A DNA stretch of 64,000 bases from Bacteroidota bacterium (GTDB lineage: Bacteria > Bacteroidota > Bacteroidia > Chitinophagales > Chitinophagaceae), in NCBI GenBank assembly GCA_016868895.1, contig VGFK01000001.1, positions 459,006-523,005 of the forward strand, given 5' to 3'. The notes below the pieces were generated by a model. The model saw only the letters and a list, made by a program, of their open reading frames with translations. It did no database searches and had not been told where the DNA came from. The translations under genes were made by a program, and so were the position numbers. This document shows positions 8,562 to 18,500 of the stretch, piece after piece. The number at the start of each line of letters is the position of its first letter. Positions within the stretch are counted from its first letter, which is position 1.

Positions 8562-9626
8562 TCACTGCGATTGGCGATAGCGCGTGATCAACCGCGGAAA
8601 CGCCAGCTGCGTGATTTGAGCGGCGTCCATCCATTCGTATCCGTTCACACGGATGGAGCGGGATAGGCGGATGTGGACGATCCGGGCATTGATGCGCTGA
8701 TGGCTGAGCACATGAACAATTGGTTCCGATGCATCGATCAATTGCCAGTTGGCTTTTGATAATTTAACTCCCCAGAACAACGGCTGCAGCACTTCATGCT
8801 GATCGGCAGGCTCATCGGTTTCTCTCAAGAGAAATTCATGCAGTTGCGGCCATACATCCCCCTGCTTGCGTTGCCGCACCAGCATGCGGTGCTTGTGTTC
8901 CACAATCAGATAATAGAAATACCGCTCTCGAACCTTGGTTTTTTTTGATTTTACCGGGAACCGGGCAATGGTATGGGTAGTGAAGGCAACACAGTTTTTT
9001 GAGAAGGGGCATTGAGCACAATGAGGGTTTCGGGGTACGCAGACCGTCGCCCCAAGATCCATCATGGCTTGGTTATGACCGGCAGGGTTTTTTGCATCCA
9101 ACAAGGCATGGGCCAGGACCTCCATCCGTTTTTTCCCCTTGGGAGTGTCGACCGGATCGTTGATGCCGAAAACCCTCGACAACACACGGTGAACATTTCC
9201 ATCTACCACAGCCAATGGCAATCCAAAGGCAAATGACCCAATGGCAGCAGCGGTATAGGAACCAATCCCCTTCAACGCCAACAGGCCTTCCCGGGTAGAA
9301 GGGAAGACCCCGCCATGATCATGGGCTATGATCCTGGCCGTATGGAGGAGATTGCGGCAGCGGGAATAATAGCCCAACCCTTCCCACAACTTAAATACGT
9401 CGTTATCAGGAGCTTGTGACAAGTCCTGGACCGTGGGATAGGCCTGAATGAACCGAAGATAATACGCCCAACCCTGTTCCACACGCGTTTGCTGAAGGAT
9501 GATTTCGCTGAGCCATATCTTATAAGGATCCTTCTCTCCTTTCCATGGCATTTTGCGGGTATTGAAGCCTGAATTCCATCGGTTCAGACCTCTTAAAAAC
9601 CACACTTTCACCTGTTTTTCAACCAC
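8562..9626 (-). CDS. mutY: A/G-specific adenine glycosylase
   Basis: A 354-residue base-excision glycosylase that removes adenine mispaired with 8-oxoguanine. The helix-hairpin-helix segment LKGIGSYTAAAI is followed by the catalytic VDGNVHRVLSR, and the [4Fe-4S] ligands are in C-x6-C-x2-C-x5-C (CVPRNPHCAQCPFSKNC). The C-terminal third is the NUDIX-like 8-oxoG recognition domain. The start codon is GTG (VVEKQ...), since no ATG lies in a plausible position. The gene is divergent from HU. Confidence 0.93.
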   Translation of the reverse strand: MVEKQVKVWFLRGLNRWNSGFNTRKMPWKGEKDPYKIWLSEIILQQTRVEQGWAYYLRFIQAYPTVQDLSQAPDNDVFKLWEGLGYYSRCRNLLHTARIIAHDHGGVFPSTREGLLALKGIGSYTAAAIGSFAFGLPLAVVDGNVHRVLSRVFGINDPVDTPKGKKRMEVLAHALLDAKNPAGHNQAMMDLGATVCVPRNPHCAQCPFSKNCVAFTTHTIARFPVKSKKTKVRERYFYYLIVEHKHRMLVRQRKQGDVWPQLHEFLLRETDEPADQHEVLQPLFWGVKLSKANWQLIDASEPIVHVLSHQRINARIVHIRLSRSIRVNGYEWMDAAQITQLAFPRLITRYRQSQ

Positions 9627-9771
9627 TTAGAGGAGATTTTTTTGGCAATTTCCGATAAATTACGCAATTTTATGATGAATGGTACGTTATTAGAGCTACC
9701 TGCCTGATAACTAATGTGTTTTGAGGGCTTTACCGAAAAAGCAACCAGACTATAATTAAAAAAGTACTACA

Positions 9772-10095
9772 ATGAGAAAAGCAGATCTCATCAACAGGAT
9801 TGCCGAAAAAACCAATATCCCTAAAGTGGATGTGTTGGTGACCCTGGAAACAATGTTCAAGGAGATCAAATCCACCCTTTCCAAAGGAGAAAACATATAT
9901 GTTCGTGGCTTTGGTTCCTTCATCACCAAGCAAAGGGCTGCGAAAATTGGAAGGAATATCAAGCGCAATACCGCGGTGCATATCCCTGCCCATTATATCC
10001 CCGCCTTTAAACCTTCCAAGGAATTCATGCAGGAAGTCAAAAAGCTGGACGTTGGAACCGTCATCCAGGACGATGGCGCCGACGAGATGGCCTAA
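9772..10095 (+). CDS. HU/IHF-family DNA-binding protein
   Basis: A 107-residue nucleoid protein of the HU/IHF fold (MRKADLINRIAEKTNIPKVD...). The DNA-binding arm region is RNIKRNTAVHIPAHYIPAFKPS. A short acidic tail (DDGADEMA) follows the core. In Bacteroidota this HU paralog sits beside mutY and upstream of RNase G. The 145-nt gap to mutY must hold divergent promoters, but no full TAnnTTTG is visible there on the plus strand. Confidence 0.9.
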   Translation: MRKADLINRIAEKTNIPKVDVLVTLETMFKEIKSTLSKGENIYVRGFGSFITKQRAAKIGRNIKRNTAVHIPAHYIPAFKPSKEFMQEVKKLDVGTVIQDDGADEMA

Positions 10096-10125
10096 CTCAC
10101 TACATGTGCACTCAAATCTGATTAA

Positions 10126-10977
10126 ATGCTGAAAAAACAGCAATGGCTTGCAGTAGCTGCTGGTGCAGTGCTGCTGTTGGTTACATTTGTCTTTGGCAGA
10201 TTTTCTCCTGCCCACAAGGATCACCAGGAGGAAGGTCAAGTTGCAGCCAATGGACAATCAGCCGGGCCTTTTGAAATCACCTCATTCATCAATCAACAAA
10301 AGGGAAGTCTAAGCCCTACTCAATCGGCTTATCTTACTTCATTGGAAGATGCACTGACCCGGGGCGACCTAGTGACGCAGCGAAAGCAGAACTTTCAGGC
10401 GCTTTCGGATTTTTGGCGGGACAGTGCCCGAAATTTCCTTCCTTATATCTACTACTATGCCGAAAAGGCTAAATTGGAAAATTCTGAAAAATCACTGAAC
10501 TTCGCCGCCCACTCCATGCTGGAAGAACTGAGGGGGGTTTCGGAACCCGGAATGAGGACATGGATGGCAACTCAGGCCAACGACCTCTTCTCCCGTTCCC
10601 TGAAACTCAATCCGGAAAACGATTCGACCATCATTGGTCTCGGCAGCACCTACTTTTTTGGTGTTTCAGGGGCACCAATGGAGGGAATCCTGAAGATCAG
10701 GGCCATTGCTGAGAAAGATCCCGACAATGTATTCGCCCAGTTCATGTTGGGGTATGGTGGATTGGTTTCTGGTCAGACCGACAAAGCAATCGAACGATTC
10801 AAAGCGGTAAGTGAATTGGATCCAACCAATACGGAAGCCATTTTCCTACTGGCGGAAGTCTACGAACGGAAGGGAGAGAAAAAAGAGGCTGTCGAGTGGT
10901 ACGAAAAGGGCAAACAAAACGTAGAAAATCCAGAGCTGCTGAAAGCGCTTGAAGAAAAGATTAAGTCATTGAAATAA
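10126..10977 (+). CDS. Membrane-anchored tetratricopeptide repeat protein
   Basis: A 283-residue protein with one N-terminal membrane segment (about residues 8-25) and, in the C-terminal half, TPR-like helices, for example ANDLFSRSLKLNPENDSTIIGLG and AIERFKAVSELDPTNTEAIFLLA (each shorter than a full repeat pair). The C-terminal part therefore likely faces the periplasm and binds a partner. It lies 30 nt after HU and before the bS22-like peptide and RNase G, an arrangement common in the phylum. The function is not established. Confidence 0.75.
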   Translation: MLKKQQWLAVAAGAVLLLVTFVFGRFSPAHKDHQEEGQVAANGQSAGPFEITSFINQQKGSLSPTQSAYLTSLEDALTRGDLVTQRKQNFQALSDFWRDSARNFLPYIYYYAEKAKLENSEKSLNFAAHSMLEELRGVSEPGMRTWMATQANDLFSRSLKLNPENDSTIIGLGSTYFFGVSGAPMEGILKIRAIAEKDPDNVFAQFMLGYGGLVSGQTDKAIERFKAVSELDPTNTEAIFLLAEVYERKGEKKEAVEWYEKGKQNVENPELLKALEEKIKSLK

Positions 10978-11003
10978 ATTTTTTAACAAAAACTCATTGC
11001 ATC

Positions 11004-11099
11004 ATGCCTTGCGGAAAAAAAAGAAAGCGTCATAAGATTGCAACCCACAAACGTAAAAAGAGACTGAGAAAAAATCGACACAAAAAAGGCAAAAAATAG
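11004..11099 (+). CDS. 31-residue basic ribosomal-type peptide (AURKAIP1/COX24-domain, bS22/mS38-like)
   Basis: A short ORF coding MPCGKKRKRHKIATHKRKK and a further 12 mostly basic residues; more than half of all residues are Lys, Arg or His. Peptides of this type are annotated in Bacteroidota as AURKAIP1/COX24-domain proteins and resemble mitochondrial mS38 and mycobacterial bS22, which sit in the small ribosomal subunit near the decoding region. The ATG lies 26 nt after the TPR gene and about 100 nt before RNase G, its usual neighbours. The assignment rests on composition, size and synteny. Confidence 0.8.
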   Translation: MPCGKKRKRHKIATHKRKKRLRKNRHKKGKK

Positions 11100-11195
11100 C
11101 CTTTTTCCCTGAACTGTCAAGTCATCGGTTGTTCGCGCTGTAGTCGTATATCGACGCACAGCGCATTTCCGATTTTTCGCATTCCCAATATCGTT

Positions 11196-11203
11196 TACGT
11201 TTG
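11196..11203 (+). promoter_or_regulatory. TACGTTTG, -7-like element overlapping the rng start codon
   Basis: A perfect TAnnTTTG match whose last three bases are the predicted TTG start codon of rng. A transcript from it would start downstream of that codon, so it either does not act as a promoter for full-length RNase G or the match is accidental. Confidence 0.3.
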
Positions 11204-12751
11204 AACAAGGAACTCGTTATACATGCATCTGCGCAAGGCGTACACATCGCTTTGCTGGAGGACAAAAAGCTGGTGGAACTGCATCAGGAGAAATCCGATG
11301 CCAGTTTTGCGGTGGGCGACCTCTACCTGGGTAAAGTAAAAAAACTGATCCCGGGATTGAATGCGGCATTTGTAGACGTAGGCTATGAAAAAGATGCGTT
11401 TTTGCACTATACGGATCTGAGTCCCTACGCCCGCTCCCTTCTCAAATTCACCCACATCTCAATCAATACCCCCGTGAAGGGTCAGCAGGATTTTTCCAGT
11501 TTCACCGTAGAACCGGAGATTCTGAAAACAGGAAAGATCAATGAGGTATTGGGTCAACGCCCAAACGTGCTGGTGCAGATCCTCAAGGAACCCATCGCGG
11601 CAAAGGGTCCCCGACTCAGTTGTGAAATCTCCTTACCCGGACGATTTGTGGTGATTACTCCCTTCAATGATATCATTGCCGTTTCCAGAAAGATCCACTC
11701 AGCAGAGGAACGCAAACGCCTGCATAAGATCATTGAAGCCATCAAACCCAAGAACTTTGGGGTCATCGTGCGCACCGCAGCCGAAGGAAAAAATACTGCA
11801 GAATTGCATGAGGACCTGAATGCATTGTTTGCTAAATGGAAAACCATTCAACAGAACCTCAGCGGTGCAGTGCCACCCTATAAGGTTCTGAGTGAACAGG
11901 CAAAGACCACCAGTATTTTAAGGGACCTACTCAATGCGGATTTCAATAAAATTACCGTCGACGATAAACAGATTTATTCAGACATCAAGACCTATATTCA
12001 AAAGATTGCTCCTGACAAAGCTGAAATCATCGGCCTTCACTCAGGAAGCACTTCCGTGTTTGACACAACCGGCATCTCCAAACAGGTGAAGTCGGCCTTC
12101 GGCAAAACCGTCAATCTCCCAAGCGGAGCCTACCTGATCATTGAACACACCGAAGCACTGCACGTGATTGACGTGAACAGTGGATACAAAAGCGTGAGCA
12201 GCAATCAGGAAGAGAATGCCCTGCAGACCAATTTAGAAGCGGCTGAAGAGATTGCGCGACAACTCAGGCTGCGTGATATTGGCGGAATCATCGTGGTGGA
12301 TTTCATTGACATGAAACTGCCCGAAAACAAGAAGAAGCTGCACGAGGCCATGGAGAATTTCATGAAGATCGATCGGGCCAAGCACGCGGTGTTGGCCATT
12401 TCAAAATTCGGGCTCATGCAGTTGACCCGTCAGCGCATGAAACCGGAAATGTCGATCAACACCCAGGAACAATGCCCTTCCTGTCAGGGAACCGGAAAAA
12501 TCTCATCCACCCTGGTGCTGGAAGATGAAATCGAAAAGAACATCAGTTACCTCAGCGAGCAACAACACAAATCACTGCTGATCCGGGTACATCCGATTGT
12601 CTATGCCTACCTGACGAAAGGGCTGCTTTTGTCCATCAAACGCAAATGGGCTTGGAAATACAAAATCAATCTGACCATCGAGTCCAATACCAATTATCAC
12701 CTGACGGAATTCCATTTCTTCGACAAGCAGGAAGAAGAGATCAAACTCTAA
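11201..12751 (+). CDS. rng: Ribonuclease E/G family endoribonuclease
   Basis: A 516-residue RNase G-type enzyme for rRNA maturation and mRNA decay. The N-terminus (NKELVIHAS..., GDLYLGKVKKLIPGLNAAFVD) carries the S1 domain. The DNase I-like catalytic part includes VIDVNSG and VVDFIDM with the metal aspartates, and CPSCQGTG is the zinc-link motif. The start is TTG: the frame upstream closes at 11141 without an ATG or GTG, and homologs begin MNKEL. Lacking a long C-terminal scaffold, it is the short RNase G form. Confidence 0.92.
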   Translation: MNKELVIHASAQGVHIALLEDKKLVELHQEKSDASFAVGDLYLGKVKKLIPGLNAAFVDVGYEKDAFLHYTDLSPYARSLLKFTHISINTPVKGQQDFSSFTVEPEILKTGKINEVLGQRPNVLVQILKEPIAAKGPRLSCEISLPGRFVVITPFNDIIAVSRKIHSAEERKRLHKIIEAIKPKNFGVIVRTAAEGKNTAELHEDLNALFAKWKTIQQNLSGAVPPYKVLSEQAKTTSILRDLLNADFNKITVDDKQIYSDIKTYIQKIAPDKAEIIGLHSGSTSVFDTTGISKQVKSAFGKTVNLPSGAYLIIEHTEALHVIDVNSGYKSVSSNQEENALQTNLEAAEEIARQLRLRDIGGIIVVDFIDMKLPENKKKLHEAMENFMKIDRAKHAVLAISKFGLMQLTRQRMKPEMSINTQEQCPSCQGTGKISSTLVLEDEIEKNISYLSEQQHKSLLIRVHPIVYAYLTKGLLLSIKRKWAWKYKINLTIESNTNYHLTEFHFFDKQEEEIKL

Positions 12752-12847
12752 ATTGCAGCTACCGACTTTCAGCGCAACACGTTATTCAATTCATGGAATA
12801 GCATTTCAGTAGAATATTGCATATTTTTCTAAACCCACTATAAAAAA

Positions 12848-12873
12848 GAAGGCTATTCTTTCGAATAGCCTTC
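12848..12873. terminator. Bidirectional intrinsic terminator between rng and the SusC/SusD operon
   Basis: An 11-bp perfect hairpin (GAAGGCTATTC, loop TTTC, complement). A run of six A before it gives a U-tract on the minus strand, ending the SusCD-lipoprotein transcript, and AT-rich sequence after it may serve rng. Confidence 0.85.
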
Positions 12874-12898
12874 AATTATATTTCAAACCAGAGTAAGC

Positions 12899-13753
12899 TT
12901 AGAGCTTTCTCATACGCAAAGGATAGGTACCATAGTTGGTTCCACTGGGAAGGGTGTGGGTCAAGCTAAGAGTAATGTTTCCAGTACAAGAAAAGAAGAA
13001 TCCACTTCCTTCTGCCCTGAAATTCTCAAAGCCTGGGCCATAGCTTCCGTACGTTTGACGGGCTACAGTTGTTCCACCTGTTGCGGGATTGATGGTCAAT
13101 ACCAACGGAGCGAATCCGGGAGGTGCTGCATAAGGGAACGCATACGTCAATGTAGCAGAATTTGCGGTTGCGGTAACATCACAGGTTTCTCCTGATGCAC
13201 CGTCCCACGTGTCGGCTGTAATGACATAAGTGCCATTGGCTGCTGATGCAATGAAGGGACAAACACAAGTGGCTTTCCAGGTCATGGCCATTTTATAGGC
13301 AGGAAGACCAGCAAAGTCAGCACCCGTGTTGGCCACGTCAAACGTACGACCGTCTTTGGTTATGATTTGATTGTAAAGGGTATACTGGTTTCCAGGAGCA
13401 GGAACCTCACCAAGAGCGGTAGAAATTTCCGTTCCACTTACTTCCAGTTTGTAGCTACCGCCTGAGTTAGTGACTTCTTTGATTTTCTTCCAGGTTGCCC
13501 TGTTCAAAGAAGTATTTCCTTTGGTAACATAAATAACGATCTTTTCTTGTTCTGAGCCATATGATGCAACTTCTATAGAGACCTTGCCAGCAAGGTTGGT
13601 TGCGTCAACGTTCAAGTTGCCTGCAGCAGTCAGTGTTACGTATGAACCCGTACCGAGTGAGTTGACATCTTGTACAACTTCACCCTTCTGACAAGAGTTC
13701 AACGTGAACACCAACGCGAGAAACAAGGTTGCGGTTGATAGTATTTTACGCAT
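12899..13753 (-). CDS. Lipoprotein of unknown function, third gene of the SusC/SusD operon
   Basis: A 284-residue protein with a lipoprotein signal (MRKILSTATLFLALVFTLNSC, lipobox ending at Cys21). The rest is rich in Thr, Gly and Ala with beta-strand character, suggesting an exported beta-sandwich protein. Two cysteine pairs (ATCVCPF and the pair GETCDV/FSCTGN) could form disulfides. It lies 20 nt downstream of the SusD gene, so it is likely a surface-exposed partner of the transporter. I recognise no named domain, and the ligand is unknown. Confidence 0.7.
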   Translation of the reverse strand: MRKILSTATLFLALVFTLNSCQKGEVVQDVNSLGTGSYVTLTAAGNLNVDATNLAGKVSIEVASYGSEQEKIVIYVTKGNTSLNRATWKKIKEVTNSGGSYKLEVSGTEISTALGEVPAPGNQYTLYNQIITKDGRTFDVANTGADFAGLPAYKMAMTWKATCVCPFIASAANGTYVITADTWDGASGETCDVTATANSATLTYAFPYAAPPGFAPLVLTINPATGGTTVARQTYGSYGPGFENFRAEGSGFFFSCTGNITLSLTHTLPSGTNYGTYPLRMRKL

Positions 13754-13773
13754 GTCTTATAAATTTTATAAGG

Positions 13774-15498
13774 TTATTTTAACACAGCTGGATTGGTATC
13801 CCAGAATACTTTCTTATCGAGCGCATTCTGTGGAGCTGCATTCTTGTTAAGGTTGGTGTACACTGAAGGATAGAAGAAGGAACGGATGTATGGACCAGAA
13901 GCCTGCAGTTTGGAGAACTGAAGGTTATTGGGCATACCGGTACGACGGTAGTTGTTGTGCGCGTCAGCACCGTTACCCCAAAGGGCAATGTACCATTCTT
14001 TCATGACTACGTTCAACTTTGGAGCTGTACCGATGGCTGCATCGAACGCTGCCAATACTTTGGCAACATAGTCATCAATTTTTGCCGTTGTTGGAACAGC
14101 TGTGGAAGGTACCACATATCCTATAGTTGCAGGGTAGCCCAATACTTTTGAAATGGACTTGCGCACACCTGATTCAAGCAATGCGCGAGCATCACCCGCA
14201 GCACCCAGTGTAAGCACTGCTTCAGCTCTGAGGAAATCAGTGAATGAAGACTGCCAGATGGGCTGGATACCAGCACCCTGACCGCCTCTGTTCAATGAAA
14301 CCCTGCTGTTCTGATTCAGGTCCATTTCGCCACCGGCGGGATACATACCCCAAGTTGTTCTGAAGTTTCCGTCTGGTGGAATACCGGAGTTGTCTCCGTG
14401 ATCCCTGCCCCAGAATCCAGCGAAACCGAGCAGACAGAAAGGCATATCGGCAGTATAGTGACCGGGAGGAGCCGATACTATACAAGAAACAGATTGAGAG
14501 TTCACGTTACCCATGGTTGCCTGTTGGCGATAGAAGTAATAACGTGTACGGGGATCCGAACGATCGTTGGCAGGAGTATTGCTGAACAACCCTTTTTCCT
14601 GAGCCAGCGTGTACATGAAGTGAGTAGCAATGTAATCACCAGCACTACCGGTTGTAATACCGTTACCGTTGTAGTTACCGTTGTAACGGGGGTGACGGCT
14701 GTTCGGGTTGGCCTGTTTGTTGGAATTCTTGAATTCAAAGTCCTGAGCTGTTCCTGAGAATGATGCAATCACGTTAGGATTAGCCAACAGGGATTCAATT
14801 TTTCCTTTAGCACCGGTATCCACCAAACGAGTGGTCATGTAAGCCCTGATCAGCATGAGCTTCGCTTGAGTAGCCCAGCGACGAGCACCAGCTGCATTGG
14901 ATACCCCATAGAAGTTATCATAGAAACCAGGATAAGCGCCGTGTGCCAGTCGACCATCTGCTACAAGGTCAAGCGTATCGCTCACCTCTTGCAACAGTTT
15001 AATCGCTGCAGCATACACTTCGTTCCCTTTGCTGATGCCAGGGTTGGTTTGATCAATACCCAGGTTTGCTTCAGCATAGGGGATATCGCCGAACATATCG
15101 ACGAGTGTCATCAAGGTGTAGGCTTTCATAAACTTGGCCATACCTGCCTGTACATACTTCTTTTCTTTGGTAGCAACAGGGATCAAGACATTGGCATGCT
15201 TGAGTACACCTGTATATGCATTACTCCAAATTCCATCGAAGTCGTTGGGCGAATAGCCTTCATTGTAGGTAGGACCGTACCAAATCACCATCCTGGTCAA
15301 TTGCATACCAAAGGATGAATACGAGTTGAATACGCCTACGAAACTGCTCTGAATCACGGGAAGATAAAGATCCGTGTTCGCACTTTCGGGAGTAGGTCCG
15401 TTGGGGTTGACCAGCAACTCATCGAGCGTCTTGGTACAGCTTCCCAGCGTAATTACTGTCAGTGCTATGAGTGATATTTTCTTAAGTGTCATGTTCAT
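13774..15498 (-). CDS. SusD/RagB-family nutrient-binding outer membrane lipoprotein
   Basis: A 574-residue lipoprotein (signal MNMTLKKISLIALTVITLGSC) with the SusD-type start TKTLDELLVNPNGPTPESA and helical repeats. Length and tail (MPNNLQFSKLQASGPYIRSFFYPSVY) fit the SusD-like subfamily typical of Bacteroidota. SusD proteins cap the SusC barrel and bind the substrate on the cell surface. The gene starts 14 nt after SusC ends. Substrate cannot be deduced: no glycoside hydrolase, peptidase or regulator is adjacent. Confidence 0.92.
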   Translation of the reverse strand: MNMTLKKISLIALTVITLGSCTKTLDELLVNPNGPTPESANTDLYLPVIQSSFVGVFNSYSSFGMQLTRMVIWYGPTYNEGYSPNDFDGIWSNAYTGVLKHANVLIPVATKEKKYVQAGMAKFMKAYTLMTLVDMFGDIPYAEANLGIDQTNPGISKGNEVYAAAIKLLQEVSDTLDLVADGRLAHGAYPGFYDNFYGVSNAAGARRWATQAKLMLIRAYMTTRLVDTGAKGKIESLLANPNVIASFSGTAQDFEFKNSNKQANPNSRHPRYNGNYNGNGITTGSAGDYIATHFMYTLAQEKGLFSNTPANDRSDPRTRYYFYRQQATMGNVNSQSVSCIVSAPPGHYTADMPFCLLGFAGFWGRDHGDNSGIPPDGNFRTTWGMYPAGGEMDLNQNSRVSLNRGGQGAGIQPIWQSSFTDFLRAEAVLTLGAAGDARALLESGVRKSISKVLGYPATIGYVVPSTAVPTTAKIDDYVAKVLAAFDAAIGTAPKLNVVMKEWYIALWGNGADAHNNYRRTGMPNNLQFSKLQASGPYIRSFFYPSVYTNLNKNAAPQNALDKKVFWDTNPAVLK

Positions 15499-15511
15499 CT
15501 GTTTTTATCGA

Positions 15512-18500
15512 TTAGAAAGTAACCCTTATACTGGCACCGAAACGCCTGGAGGTAGGACCAGAAAGGTATTCCAGACCACGTACGTTACTTACACCGAGTG
15601 ATGAAGTTTCAGGATCGAAACGTACATACTTGGGGAAGTTAGGCGCGTTGTAGAAAAGGTTTTGTCCAGAGAATGTTATAGACAATGAACCGAATGGAGA
15701 CTTGCTCAACACGGAAGAAGGAAGCGAATAAGAAAGAGAAGCTTCCCTCAAACGGATGCACGTCGCATCGAAGGTGATGATGTCCGCAGTTCCAAAGAAA
15801 CCACTCAGGTTATTGAAGTACGCCTGAGAAGCACTGATTTGAACCGTATTCGGATTACCATCTCTGCCGACACCTGGAAGAATCAATGGCTTCAAACGAT
15901 CGAAGTCGGTGTCTTTGGTAAGACCGCGACCCACAACCGTACCTGGAGTATAGGCCAACATGTCACCGCCCTGCGTGTAATCCCACTGCATACGGAAGGT
16001 AATTCCCTTGAAGCTCAAGGTGCTGATTCCAGTGAGTTTGAAATCAGGAGTTGGGTCACCCACGATTCCAATGGTGCTGGAAGAGATGTAGTTACCGTTG
16101 GCATCCACGATGCGCTGACCAGTAGGCTTAGCACTTACTGCAGTCGAACCGGTATCTCTCAAGGCATAGTAACCTTGAATTACACCCAGTGGCTTACCGT
16201 TAATTGCAAACAGACCTTCGTTAGAGAAACCATCGACCACAATCTGCTTGATTTCTGAAGGCAGGGTAACCTTGTTCCTATTTTGGAAGTAGTTCACATC
16301 CAACTGCCAGTTCCAGTCCTTGTTGCGAACAACGGTGTATCCGAGTTGAAGCTCGATACCCTTGTTGCGAACAGAACCTGCGTTGATCGAAGTAACCGTA
16401 AATCCAGTAGAAGGATCAAGGTCGCGAGAAAGAATCTGATCCTTAGAGTTTCTGTTGTAATACGTGAAGTCAACACTCAACCGGTTGTTGAGCAACTTGC
16501 CTTCAAATCCAAACTCCAATTCCTGCAGCAACTCTGGAGCCAGATTGGGGTTAGCCAAACGGTTGGAGATGCTGTTTTGGTTGTAAATGCTTCCAGCGCG
16601 GTCGTTGAACACGTTGGTTCCGATGGCGAGGATGGGACGGGTTTGGTAAACTGAACCAAAGTTCGCAGAAGTTGAATATCCCGCACGCAGTTTCAAGTAG
16701 TTCAGAACATTGTTGTTCCTCAAGCTCTCGATGGCTGAAGTGGGGATGAACGACACACTCGCTGAAGGATAGAAGATAGAACGGTTGGCTTTTTCCAAGT
16801 TGGATGACCAGCTGTTTCTTCCACCCAGGGTGAAGTAGAGGTACTCTTTATAGCTCAATAAACCTTGAGCAAAAGCACCGATTGACAGGTACCTGCTTCT
16901 GAAGTCAAGCTGACCACCTCCTTCTGCAGTGTTATCGTGGATGATGAAGTTGTCGTGATCGAACAGACCGAATACCAGCTGTTGAGTAGACTGCTGACCG
17001 TTCTGCTCATATTGTCTGTCCTGAGAGTTCAACCCTGCGTCCACATTCAGTCTCCAATCATTGTTCAGATCGGTCTGGAAGTTGTAGAGCAACGAGTGAT
17101 CCCAGATCATGTTGTATCCATTAGAAGTCCTATGCATACCCAACTGGAAATCATTACCACCTACGGTACCGCCTTTATTCTGAGAATAGAAGTTGTAGTC
17201 GCCGTATTGGTCATACCCCACGCGGTAGGTCAGGTTCATCTTCTTGCCGATATCGTAGCGGGCAGACATGTTACCGAAGATGCGGTTGATCTTTTGTCCG
17301 GTGAACGAATTGTTGATCGTCCACAATGGGTGCTGAATATCGTTAGCAGGACGATAATAGATAGATGTTCCATCGAGTGGGTTCTGATAAGGAAGTCCCA
17401 ACATGTCAACCGCGATAGGCGTATAGATCAAGTTACCAAACACAGAAGAGGCCGATGGGTTAGAACCAAAGCCAGTTGCAGTGGGCGGTGCCTTATAATC
17501 AGTAATTGCATAGTTGAATGTACCGGCGATGGTGAAGTTGTTGCTCAACTTGGCATTACCACCCAGACCAAATGTGTTTTTGATCAAGCGGTTACCAGGT
17601 GTAAATCCTTCATCATCCATGTACGTATAGTTGGCGTTGAATGTACCATTGGCACCACCGCTTTGAACACCTACTGAAGTAGTCCGGATCAAACCGGTAC
17701 GGAAGAAATTCTTAACGGTATTGCGGATGGGCTTGAACGCAACTTTCTTACCCTGATACTCAGGGAAAGCTGCTGCAAGGGCTGCAGTATTGTAGGGGTG
17801 GTTGACGGAATCATATGGACCAGGATCGGGCTTGAATTTTGCACCCCAGTTGGAGAAGAATGCAAAACCAACAGATTGGTCGAAACCACCACCATATGAA
17901 TACTGGTATTCTGGAACGTTTGCTACTTGGTTTCCGAATATAGACTGAGATACGGTGATCTCCATCTTCTTATTCGATTTACGAGTAGCACTGTTCTTGG
18001 TAGTGATCATCACCACACCGTTGCGTCCCAACTCACCATAGAGTGTGGTTGCGCTCAGGCCTTTCAGGACGTTGATGCTCTCGATGCTGTTGGGATCGAG
18101 ATCCAAGAAACGGCTGGAAGTGGTGTTACCGTAAACGAAGCTGGCCTGTGCATTGGTAGAAGCGTCAAAAGGAACACCGTCTACAATGAACAAAGGAGTT
18201 GAGCTACCGCTGATGGTGTTGACACCGCGGATGATGATGTTGGTACCGGATCCGGACATACCGCTGGCGTTGAGGATGTCAACACCGGGAGCCTTACCGT
18301 TCAAGAGGCGAACCACGTCACCATCAGGGCGCAATTCAAGGGCCTTCTTGTCGACCGAAGCCACAGCATAACCGAGGGCCTTTTTCTCCCTGCGGATACC
18401 CTGAGCTGTTACCACCACCTCCTGGAGACCTCCAGTTGAAGATTTCAGTTGAATGCTGGAAAGATTAGAACCGGCACGAACCCTGATGGCTTCGTAACCT

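Noticed and set aside
9751..9756. TATAAT upstream of HU as a sigma-70 -10 box
   Set aside because: Bacteroidota housekeeping promoters use TAnnTTTG; no TTGACA lies at a proper distance, so chance in AT-rich DNA is likely.
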